A DNA stretch of 12,962 nucleotides from Rugosibacter sp. GTDB lineage: Bacteria; Pseudomonadota; Gammaproteobacteria; Burkholderiales; Rhodocyclaceae. The stretch spans positions 1-12,962 of the forward strand of contig JALRCC010000220.1 of NCBI GenBank assembly GCA_023257495.1, given 5' to 3'. The notes under the pieces were generated by a model. It was not told the origin of the DNA and made no database searches. It saw nothing but the letters and a program-made list of their open reading frames with translations. Each line of letters starts with the position of its first letter. The first letter of the stretch is position 1. The translations under genes were made by a program, and so were the position numbers. Of this stretch, positions 7,126-12,962 are shown in pieces.

Positions 7126-7968
7126 ATGAAAGTTGTCCTCATCAGCGGGTTGTCCGGCTCTGGCAAATCCATTGCGCTTAAAGTGATGGAAGATGCGGCT
7201 TACTATTGCGTCGACAATCTGCCCGCGCCGCTGTTGTTTGATTTGGCTAAACACCTGTGCACGACAGGCGAAGAGCGGGTTGCCGTGGCGATTGATATGC
7301 GCGGTGGCGCATCCATTGCAGCCATTCCGCCACAAATCAAGCGGCTTGAAGCGGAAGGCTTTCAGTTGCAGTTTGTATTTCTGGATACGCGCACGGATAT
7401 CCTGATCCAACGCTTTTCTGAAACACGTCGTCGGCACCCATTGGCGGGTAATGATGTCACGCTCGAAGAAGCGATTCAGGTTGAGCGCGAAGCGCTGACT
7501 TTTCTTGCATCCATCGGGCATCATATCGATACCAGCCATCTGCGCCCCAATGCCTTGCGCGCCTCGATCAAGGATTTCATTTTGATGGATACGCAGCACG
7601 GGCTGACCTTGCTGTTTGAATCGTTTGGCTTCAAGCATGGCCTGCCGCTGGATGCCGATCTTGTCTTTGATGTCCGTTGTTTGCCCAACCCACATTACGA
7701 TCCTGCCTTGCGTCCGCTGACCGGACTCGATGCAGAAGTGATTGCCTTTCTCTCGGCAGAAGCAGACGTGTGCCGCATGGAAGAAGATATCCGTCGGTTT
7801 ATCGCCTCATGGCTGCCTGATTACAAGCGGGATAACCGGGTTTATTTGACGGTTGCCATCGGTTGCACGGGCGGGCAGCATCGCTCGGTTTATCTGGCAG
7901 AAAAACTGGCCAGCCATTTTCGCGATCAGGCCAATGTACTGGTACGCCATCGTTCGCTGATGGAATGA
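7126..7968 (+). CDS. rapZ: RapZ / YvcJ-family nucleotide-binding RNase adapter protein
   Basis: Cytosolic P-loop protein of 280 residues; E. coli RapZ has 284. There RapZ binds sRNAs GlmY/GlmZ and guides RNase E to control glucosamine-6-phosphate synthase; whether that holds here is unknown. Visible features: Walker A GLSGSGKS (8-15), the following YYCVDNLPAPL (26-36), a Walker-B-like AIDMRG (55-60), DVRCLPNPHYDPALRPLTG (182-200) and the C-terminal GCTGGQHRSVYLAE (247-260). The protein ends RHRSLME and lacks the basic EKRKP-type tail of the E. coli protein. The start is fixed by the typical MKVVLISGLSG; there is no strong Shine-Dalgarno sequence in the 51-base gap after the DUF1289 gene. The next gene starts at ATGA over the rapZ stop. 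The hprK and ptsN genes often found next to rapZ are absent. Confidence 0.95.
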   Translation: MKVVLISGLSGSGKSIALKVMEDAAYYCVDNLPAPLLFDLAKHLCTTGEERVAVAIDMRGGASIAAIPPQIKRLEAEGFQLQFVFLDTRTDILIQRFSETRRRHPLAGNDVTLEEAIQVEREALTFLASIGHHIDTSHLRPNALRASIKDFILMDTQHGLTLLFESFGFKHGLPLDADLVFDVRCLPNPHYDPALRPLTGLDAEVIAFLSAEADVCRMEEDIRRFIASWLPDYKRDNRVYLTVAIGCTGGQHRSVYLAEKLASHFRDQANVLVRHRSLME

Positions 7969-8399
7969 AAGTGGTATTGCCTGACGACCTGCGCGATCTT
8001 TTCAGCAAGGCGGGCTATTCAAATTCCTGGTACCAGTATGTCAAAGCGGGAGACTGGCTGGTCTTGCTCTTGAGTGGTGCGCTGGTTGTTTTGTCTTACA
8101 CCCTTCTGTGGCGCGGCGGTGTGGCGGATCGCGCCATTGTTAAGCGCGATGGCCAAACAATCATCGAGATCAGCTTGAATAACGCAAGCAAGACTTCTGT
8201 AGAAGGCCCATTGGGGACGACCGTGATTGAAGTGCAACCCGGTCGCGCGCGTGTTTTTTCCGACCCCGGTCCGCGTCAGTATTGTGTGCAGCAAGGCTGG
8301 CTCACGCGCGCCGGTGCCGTGGCTATCTGTGCGCCGAATCACATCACGCTGCAATTGAATGGCCGTAGCAAGGCAAGCTATGACTCCCTTAACTATTGA
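7965..8399 (+). CDS. NusG domain II-containing membrane-anchored protein
   Basis: A 144-residue protein with an N-terminal cytoplasmic stretch, one hydrophobic segment at about 30-49 (WLVLLLSGALVVLSYTLLW) and a C-terminal NusG-domain-II (PF07009-like) region, probably facing the periplasm: GPLGTTVIEV (81-90), RARVFSDPGPRQYCVQQGW (94-112), AICAPNHITLQLNG (120-133), with Cys107 and Cys122. Despite the name this is not transcription factor NusG. I chose the ATG at 7965, which overlaps the rapZ stop as ATGA; the frame is open further upstream, but only antisense-like composition within rapZ lies there. It overlaps the next gene by 20 bases. Such proteins commonly accompany Gx-transporter genes, often near apbE or flavin-dependent redox complexes; the molecular role is unknown. 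Confidence 0.82.
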   Translation: MKVVLPDDLRDLFSKAGYSNSWYQYVKAGDWLVLLLSGALVVLSYTLLWRGGVADRAIVKRDGQTIIEISLNNASKTSVEGPLGTTVIEVQPGRARVFSDPGPRQYCVQQGWLTRAGAVAICAPNHITLQLNGRSKASYDSLNY

Positions 8400-8910
8400 G
8401 TTGCCAATCACCGAGGATGATCGTCGCATCGCGCGCTACACAGCGGCGGCGATTGCGCTCACGGTGGCTGAAGCGGCGCTGCCCAGCCCCTTGCCTGGCA
8501 TCAAGCCGGGGCTGGCTAACATTATCGTGCTGGTGGTGTTGCTGCGCTATGGTTGGCGTGATGCCGCCTGGGTGAGTTTGTTGCGCGTGGTGGCGGGCAG
8601 CTTGGTGATCGGGCAACTGTTTGCGCCGGGTTTTTTTCTGGCGTTAGCGGGCGCAGTGAGCAGTCTGGCGGCATTATTTTTAGCGGTGCAGTTGCCGCGG
8701 CGCTGGTTTGGTGCGGTGACGATCAGCCTGCTTGCCGCCTTCGCACATATCGGTGGCCAGCTTGTGCTGGCGCGGCTCTGGCTGGTGCCGCACGACGGCG
8801 TGTTTTATCTGGCACCGCTATTTGCTACAGCGGCGCTGATTTTCGGCACGATCAACGGCTTGATCGCCGCACACCTGATCCAGTGTGCTCATGAGGCTAA
8901 GGCAAGCTGA
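8380..8910 (+). CDS. Gx transporter family / heptaprenyl diphosphate synthase component I-like membrane protein
   Basis: A 176-residue integral membrane protein with about five hydrophobic segments. Family features: EAALPSPLPGIKPGLANIIVL (31-51), LLRYGWRDA (54-62), GSLVIGQLF (73-81) and AHIGGQLVLARL (122-133), which resemble the HepS/Gx (PF07456-like) family, whose architecture recalls S-components of vitamin transporters. The ATG at 8380 has an AGG at 8371-8373 upstream and gives the expected LPITEDDRRIA N-terminus; a TTG at 8359 is possible but less likely. It overlaps the NusG-II gene by 20 bases, so the two are probably co-translated. Its 3' end overlaps the convergent mutY by 14 bases. 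Substrate is unknown; the old prenyl-synthase name is probably misleading since no second synthase component is visible. Confidence 0.8.
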   Translation: MTPLTIELPITEDDRRIARYTAAAIALTVAEAALPSPLPGIKPGLANIIVLVVLLRYGWRDAAWVSLLRVVAGSLVIGQLFAPGFFLALAGAVSSLAALFLAVQLPRRWFGAVTISLLAAFAHIGGQLVLARLWLVPHDGVFYLAPLFATAALIFGTINGLIAAHLIQCAHEAKAS

Positions 8911-9961
8911 GTTCTTCGAGAATGCGCCTCACAGGTGCGGGCAATGCGGCGTTATCCCGCGTTGCCAAATCAAGCCAGAAGAAACCCGCTTCCATCGCGC
9001 TCGGACGCAAGTCAACGTGGCACACCTGGGGTGTGATGTGCAGGCGAAAATGGGTGAAGACGTGATCAAAACTCGGCGCTGGTGAGACGGCAAGCACGCG
9101 TACACCGAATTGCTTTTCGACATACGCAGCGGCATTGTCTTCTGATGGCAACTCCGGCAAAGAGCGCAGGCCGCCCCAGATGCCTGCCGGTGGGCGGGTT
9201 TCCAGCAGCACGTGATTTTCATGCACGATGACCAGCAGCGTGGCGTGGCGTTCGGGTGTCACCCGGCGCAATTTTCTTTGCGGCAATTCGGCAGTGCGCC
9301 CGGTGGCATGCGCGATGCAAATATCTGTTAGCGGACAGCTGGTGCATTGTGGTCGGTTACGCGTGCAGAGCGTGGCACCCAGATCCATCTGCGCCTGAAT
9401 GTAGGTGGCCATGTCTTTGGATAAATCCCGCTTTGGTAACCGCTCTGGTAACAAATTCTCGGCGTATTGCCAGAGCCGGCTTTCCAGCGCTGCGGTACCC
9501 GGTATTCCTGCAATGCCGAAGACGCGGCACAGAACGCGTTTGACGTTGCCATCCAGAATCGGCACTCGTGCGCCAAAACACACCACGGCGATGGCGTTAG
9601 CGGTGGAACGACCGATGCCGGGCAATTGCGCAATCGCCTCGGGTGCTTGCGGGAACACGCCATGATGCTGCACCATCACCGCACGCGCCGCCGCGTGCAA
9701 GTTGCGCGCACGGGCGTAATAGCCCAGCCCGCTCCATAACGGCATGACTTCTTCAACCGATGCACTTGCCAGCGATTCCATCGTGGGGAAGCGGGCAAGA
9801 AAACGCTGGTAGTAGGGAATCACCGTCACCACCTGCGTCTGTTGCAGCATGATTTCCGAGAGCCAGACGAGGTACGGGTCACGCGTGCCTTGCCAGGGCA
9901 GATCATGCCGCCCGTGCTGCGCATGCCAGTGGATGAGGCGGCTGGAAAAACTTTGGCTCAA
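8897..9961 (-). CDS. mutY: A/G-specific adenine DNA glycosylase
   Basis: Removes adenine mispaired with 8-oxoguanine; 354 residues from the TTG at 9961, like E. coli MutY (350). Features: catalytic Glu36 in SEIMLQQTQV; helix-hairpin-helix LPGIGRSTANAI (113-124); catalytic Asp137 in PILDGNVKRVL; a [4Fe-4S] cluster at Cys199, 206, 209 and 215 (C-x6-C-x2-C-x5-C); and a C-terminal Nudix-like domain reading 8-oxoG from about 238, with FDHVFTHFRL (298-307). The frame is open upstream to 10102, but that part lies within purT and is not MutY-like. The TTG matches the usual start just before SFSSRL and lies 13 bases after the purT stop; no ATG or GTG is better placed. Copy 4 of the dispersed repeat is antisense to residues 291-298, in a variable loop before FDHVFTH. 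Confidence 0.94.
   Translation of the reverse strand: MSQSFSSRLIHWHAQHGRHDLPWQGTRDPYLVWLSEIMLQQTQVVTVIPYYQRFLARFPTMESLASASVEEVMPLWSGLGYYARARNLHAAARAVMVQHHGVFPQAPEAIAQLPGIGRSTANAIAVVCFGARVPILDGNVKRVLCRVFGIAGIPGTAALESRLWQYAENLLPERLPKRDLSKDMATYIQAQMDLGATLCTRNRPQCTSCPLTDICIAHATGRTAELPQRKLRRVTPERHATLLVIVHENHVLLETRPPAGIWGGLRSLPELPSEDNAAAYVEKQFGVRVLAVSPAPSFDHVFTHFRLHITPQVCHVDLRPSAMEAGFFWLDLATRDNAALPAPVRRILEELSLP
9068..9090 (+). repeat. Dispersed repeat, copy 4 (antisense in mutY)
   Basis: 22 of 23 bases match copy 1 (C for G at 9072). It is in the same + orientation as the others, and therefore antisense to mutY, where it encodes AVSPAPSF (291-298). Confidence 0.8.
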
Positions 9962-9974
9962 GAGGGAGTACGGG

Positions 9975-11216
9975 TTAATCGCCCTTAACCGGCTGCACCA
10001 GACTGGCCGCAAGTTTTGCCCTGGTGCGCGCTGCATCGGTGGTATCTGCGGTGGCCACAGCCACGCCCATGCGGCGCTTAACAAAACTCTCCGGCTTGCC
10101 AAATAATCGCAGGTCGGATTCTGGCACCTGCAAGGCTTCGGCTATGCCCTCAAAGGCAATGCCTTTGGCATTCATACCGCCATAGATCACCGCCGAAGCG
10201 CCCGCGCGGCGCAAGCCGGTATCCACCGGCAAGCCCAGAATGGCACGCGCATGCAGCTCGAACTCTGACAAGCGCTGCGTGGCTAGCGTTACCAGCCCCG
10301 TGTCATGCGGGCGCGGGCTGACTTCAGAAAACCACACGTTGTCTCCCTTGATGAACAATTCAACGCCAAAGAGGCCGCGTCCGCCAAGATTGCCGGTAAT
10401 GGCACGCGCCACATCGCGTGATTTTTGCAGCGCCACGGCTGACATGGGCATTGGCTGCCAGGATTCAACATAGTCGCCATTCACCTGCACGTGGCCAATG
10501 GGCTCGCAGAAAAAAGTGTCCACTGCACCCGAGGCGCCCACGGCACGCACGGTCAATTGGGTGATTTCATAGTCAAAATCAATAAAGCCTTCGACAATCA
10601 CCCGCCCCGCCCCCACACGACCGCCCGCTTGCGCGTAGTCCCACGCGGTGGCTACATCGGCTGCTGACTTGATGAGCGATTGCCCTTTGCCGGAGGAGGA
10701 CATCACCGGCTTGATGATGCAGGGGTAGCCAATGCCATCACCAGTAGCACCGTCAATCGCCGCTTGCAATTCAGCCAGCGAATCGGCAAAGCGATAGGGC
10801 GAGGTTGGCAGCCCCAGTTCTTCTGCGGCCAGCCGACGAATGCCTTCGCGGTTCATGGTGAGCTGGGTCGCTCGTGCGGTAGGAATGATCTCGGGCCCTG
10901 ACCCGGCGGCATGGCCTGCCTGCTCAATTTCAGCCAAGGTCGCGGTGGCAATCGCCTCGATTTCAGGCACGACCAGATGTGGCTTTTCTTTTTCGATCAC
11001 CGCACGCAACGCGTTGCCATCGGTCATGTTGATCACATGGCTGCGATGCGCTACCTGCATGCCGGGCGCATCAGCATAACGATCAACGCCAATCACTTCG
11101 CAGCCCAGGCGTTGCAATGCGATAATCACCTCTTTGCCCAGTTCGCCGCAGCCCAGCAGCATGACGCGTGTGGCAGAAGGCGACAACGGTGTGCCGATGC
11201 GAGCATTTGTTTTCAT
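9975..11216 (-). CDS. purT: Formate-dependent phosphoribosylglycinamide formyltransferase (GAR transformylase 2)
   Basis: Makes formyl-GAR from GAR, formate and ATP in de novo purine synthesis, a folate-independent alternative to PurN; cytosolic, 413 residues (E. coli PurT 392). N-terminal [22 protein letters not shown] (9-30) is the family signature and Rossmann-like loop. The ATP-grasp domain shows [12 protein letters not shown] (169-180), FGVELFI (283-289) and [13 protein letters not shown] (295-307) with the metal-binding Glu residues and substrate-binding Arg. The C-terminal part contains [12 protein letters not shown] (351-362). The ATG at 11216 is 6 bases from an AAGGA; an adjacent ATG at 11219 has only 3-base spacing. 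The frame is open to 11285 but has no family similarity there. mutY follows after 13 bases, so both are probably co-transcribed. Confidence 0.95.
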   Translation of the reverse strand: MKTNARIGTPLSPSATRVMLLGCGELGKEVIIALQRLGCEVIGVDRYADAPGMQVAHRSHVINMTDGNALRAVIEKEKPHLVVPEIEAIATATLAEIEQAGHAAGSGPEIIPTARATQLTMNREGIRRLAAEELGLPTSPYRFADSLAELQAAIDGATGDGIGYPCIIKPVMSSSGKGQSLIKSAADVATAWDYAQAGGRVGAGRVIVEGFIDFDYEITQLTVRAVGASGAVDTFFCEPIGHVQVNGDYVESWQPMPMSAVALQKSRDVARAITGNLGGRGLFGVELFIKGDNVWFSEVSPRPHDTGLVTLATQRLSEFELHARAILGLPVDTGLRRAGASAVIYGGMNAKGIAFEGIAEALQVPESDLRLFGKPESFVKRRMGVAVATADTTDAARTRAKLAASLVQPVKGD

Positions 11217-11222
11217 CATCAA

Positions 11223-11227
11223 TCCTT
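11223..11227 (-). promoter_or_regulatory. Ribosome binding site deciding the purT start
   Basis: On the minus strand AAGGA lies 6 bases before the ATG at 11216 and 3 bases before the adjacent ATG at 11219. The spacing favours the second ATG; the two proteins differ by one Met. Confidence 0.6.
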
Positions 11228-11251
11228 GTTTAAGGCAGCTATCGAGCGCTG

Positions 11252-11257
11252 ATTTTA
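11252..11257 (-). promoter_or_regulatory. Possible -10 box for purT
   Basis: Minus-strand TAAAAT, one base from TATAAT, lies 36 bases upstream of the purT start in the short divergent gap with the EamA gene. No good -35 sits at 16-18 bases, so support is weak. Confidence 0.25.
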
Positions 11258-11288
11258 GCCGACCTAACTGACCATTCATCTCCAATTC

Positions 11289-12194
11289 ATGTCTGAAATC
11301 CCGCCAAACTCTGTATCCCGCCTCGCCTTACTTTTACGTAGCGGCTGGCCTGCGCTGTTTGCCACGCTGTGCATCTGGACAGGCTTTATTCTGATGTCGC
11401 GGGCAGCAGGCAAAGGCGTGCTGACACCGTGGGATGTCACTGCCTTGCGTCTTGGCACAGGTGCGATCATTGCCCTGTTTTTTCTGCCCCGCGTGAAACT
11501 GCCCCGCATAAAAGTCATGGCCTTGTTTGCCTTGTTCGGTGCCATAGGCTATGCCTGCTTTGTTTATTCCGGCTTTCGGCTGGCACCTGCTGCACATGGC
11601 GCGGTGCTGGCACCGGGCTGCTTGCCTCTTGCCACGGCCATCGTTGCCTGGCTGTGGTTCAAGAAAAAACCCAACCGCAAACAGATGATTGCGTTGCTCG
11701 GGATTGGCATAGGCATTCTGATGATCGCGACCGATAGCCTGTCTGCGCAAGGGCATTTAACGGGTTGGCAACTGGTGGGCGATCTGCTGTTTATCTGTGC
11801 CGCTTTTTCCTGGGCGATTTTTACCGTGCTGCTACGCGAAAACCCCATGCCGCCCCTGGCTGCGGCGGTAGCGACGGTATTGGCCGGTGCCTTGATGTAT
11901 CTGCCTATCTGGTGGCTTTTTCTGCCCAGCACCTTGCTACTTGCCCCCTCCCATGAAATTGCCATGCAGGCGCTGTATCAGGGGGTGTTGGTGGTGTTCG
12001 TTGCCTTGATCACGTATGCCCATGCCGTGCGTCAGCTTGGGCCGCAAATCGTTGCCCTTACCTTGGCCATGGTGCCCGTGCTGGCGTCTTTAGGGGCTGT
12101 ACCCTTGCTGGACGAGCCTTTGTCGATGCTGGCTTTGACCGGTCTTTTGGCCGTGACAGCTGCTGCTGTGCTGGGTGTGCGCGCCAGTCGGTAA
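11289..12194 (+). CDS. EamA/DMT family transporter
   Basis: Inner-membrane protein of 301 residues with about ten hydrophobic segments in two similar halves, the usual two-EamA-domain layout of drug/metabolite transporters. First half: [18 protein letters not shown] (about 23-40) and [20 protein letters not shown] (48-67), the typical start of an EamA unit; then [25 protein letters not shown] (about 98-122). Second half begins near [24 protein letters not shown] (about 159-182) and ends with [26 protein letters not shown], the usual last two helices. Substrate is unknown; amino-acid or metabolite export is common in the family. The ATG at 11289 has no clear Shine-Dalgarno sequence. It is divergent from purT, 72 bases away, so the two may share a control region. 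Confidence 0.88.
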   Translation: MSEIPPNSVSRLALLLRSGWPALFATLCIWTGFILMSRAAGKGVLTPWDVTALRLGTGAIIALFFLPRVKLPRIKVMALFALFGAIGYACFVYSGFRLAPAAHGAVLAPGCLPLATAIVAWLWFKKKPNRKQMIALLGIGIGILMIATDSLSAQGHLTGWQLVGDLLFICAAFSWAIFTVLLRENPMPPLAAAVATVLAGALMYLPIWWLFLPSTLLLAPSHEIAMQALYQGVLVVFVALITYAHAVRQLGPQIVALTLAMVPVLASLGAVPLLDEPLSMLALTGLLAVTAAAVLGVRASR

Positions 12195-12254
12195 TGCTTT
12201 CGCATCGTGGATAAACCTCGTGGAATAAATATAGAACAGAAGAATCTAAGCCGC

Positions 12255-12283
12255 TGGCTGCCAGTTTTGTAAAATGGCAGCCA
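12255..12283. repeat. Inverted repeat between the EamA gene and the reductase gene
   Basis: TGGCTGCCA and TGGCAGCCA form a perfect 9-bp stem with an 11-base loop that includes TTTT and AAAA able to extend the stem after a bulged G. It lies 60 bases after the EamA stop and 34 bases before the reductase ATG. No T-run follows on either strand, so a classical intrinsic terminator is not supported. It could be an operator, an attenuating 5'-UTR hairpin, or an mRNA 3'-end stabiliser. Confidence 0.55.
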
Positions 12284-12317
12284 TTGAAAACCCAGAAATG
12301 AAAGCAGGGCAGTAAAT

Positions 12318-12962
12318 ATGGCATCCGTTGCAACTGAAAAAGTCATCAGCGTCCACCACTGGAACGACACGCTATTCAGCTTCCGCACCACACGTGACCG
12401 TGGTTTGCGCTTCGAGAACGGGCATTTCATCATGATTGGCCTGGAAGTTGATGGTCGCCCGTTGCTGCGCGCCTACAGCATCGCCAGCCCGAACCATGAA
12501 GAGTACCTCGAGTTTTTCAGCATCAAGGTCGCCAGCGGCCCGCTCACTTCGCGGCTGCAAAAAATCGAAGTCGGTGCTTCAGTGCTGGTGGGCAGCAAAC
12601 CCACAGGCACTTTGGTGATTCGTGATTTGAAACCGGGCAAGAACCTCTACCTGTTTTCAACCGGCACGGGTCTCGCGCCATTTTTGAGCATTGTGCAAGA
12701 CCCCGAAACCTACGCCGCGTTTGAAAAAGTCGTGCTCATTCACGGCGTGCGCTACACCAGCGAGCTGGCCTACGCCAAACTGTTTACCGAAGAGCTGCCA
12801 CAGCATGAATTTTTGGGTGAGATGGTGCGCGACAAACTGATCTACTACCCCACAGTGACGCGCGAGCCTTTCCGCAATCAAGGCCGCATCACCACGCTGG
12901 TTGAATCCGGCAAGCTGTTTACCGACATCGGCCTGCCACCGCTTGACCCGGCACCCGACCGT
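12318..12962 (+). CDS. fpr: Ferredoxin-NADP+ reductase, 3'-partial
   Basis: FAD-dependent reductase exchanging electrons between NADPH and ferredoxin or flavodoxin; cytosolic. 215 residues are visible, running into the right edge; the bacterial subclass-I family is about 258. The FAD domain has NGHFIMIGL (34-42) and the RAYS motif with Arg51 and Ser54 (RAYSIASP, 51-58), then FFSIKVASGPLTSRL (66-80) and GSKPTGTL (92-99). The NADP domain starts with LFSTGTGLAPFLSI (112-125), followed by LIHGVRYTSELAY (140-152) and the YYPTVTREP (176-184) block typical of Azotobacter-type FPR. The ATG at 12318 has an AGGG upstream at 12306-12309. In some bacteria FPR responds to oxidative stress; nothing in this upstream region proves that here, though a hairpin lies 35 bases before the start. 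Confidence 0.93.
   Translation, partial: MASVATEKVISVHHWNDTLFSFRTTRDRGLRFENGHFIMIGLEVDGRPLLRAYSIASPNHEEYLEFFSIKVASGPLTSRLQKIEVGASVLVGSKPTGTLVIRDLKPGKNLYLFSTGTGLAPFLSIVQDPETYAAFEKVVLIHGVRYTSELAYAKLFTEELPQHEFLGEMVRDKLIYYPTVTREPFRNQGRITTLVESGKLFTDIGLPPLDPAPDR

Noticed and set aside
8529..8536. GCTGGTGG octamers identical to E. coli Chi (also near 873 and 12584)
   Set aside because: Chi sequences differ between lineages and three octamers in 13 kb of G+C-rich coding DNA are unremarkable; the 22-bp repeat carries GCTGGTGA, not Chi.
9962..10102. N-terminal extension of MutY to an ATG inside purT
   Set aside because: The added residues are Trp/Arg/Pro-rich, unlike MutY, and fully overlap well-conserved purT coding sequence.
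12576..12596. Loose similarity to the repeat (AAGTCGGTGCT and GTGCTGGTG) in fpr
   Set aside because: The two parts are wrongly spaced and sit in conserved FPR coding sequence.

Overview
This window looks like chromosomal DNA of a betaproteobacterium. That placement is an inference: it rests on the liu-type leucine-degradation genes, the RapZ protein, the paired NusG-domain-II and Gx-transporter genes, and moderate-to-high G+C; no rRNA or other taxonomic marker is present. Genes are packed tightly. No RNA gene, insertion sequence, prophage or CRISPR array was seen, and no gene-free stretch exceeds about 145 bases.

Layout. Positions 1-4533 (+ strand) hold three leucine/isovalerate catabolism genes: the carboxyltransferase (beta) subunit of methylcrotonyl-CoA carboxylase (liuB, cut by the left edge), methylglutaconyl-CoA hydratase (liuC) and the biotin-carrying alpha subunit (liuD). 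A Bcr/CflA-type MFS efflux gene follows on the minus strand (4553-5794). The pathway's last enzyme, HMG-CoA lyase (liuE, 5939-6868), is divergent from it. A four-base stop/start overlap links liuE to a small Cys-rich DUF1289 gene; then come rapZ, a membrane-anchored NusG-domain-II protein and a Gx/HepS-type membrane protein, all on + and mostly overlapping. On the minus strand, purT (formate-dependent purine synthesis) and mutY (adenine glycosylase) form a two-gene unit running back towards the Gx gene. Divergent from purT is an EamA-type transporter, followed by a ferredoxin-NADP reductase cut by the right edge.

Together liuB, liuC, liuD and liuE cover the steps 3-methylcrotonyl-CoA -> 3-methylglutaconyl-CoA -> HMG-CoA -> acetyl-CoA + acetoacetate. 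Isovaleryl-CoA dehydrogenase (liuA) would be expected just left of the window.

The most unusual signal is not a gene. A 22-23 bp word with core AGTCGGCGCTGGTGAGACG occurs four times, at 11, 3420, 6849 and 9068, always in the same orientation and always inside coding sequence. It is read in two different sense frames and once antisense, and its flanks are unrelated. It falls at a linker, a surface-type loop, a C-terminal tail plus stop/start junction, and an inter-strand loop. This suggests a dispersed genomic signal selected at the DNA level (uptake-type, Chi-like or chromosome-architecture word) or a tiny mobile/recombined repeat. I do not recognise it as a described element.
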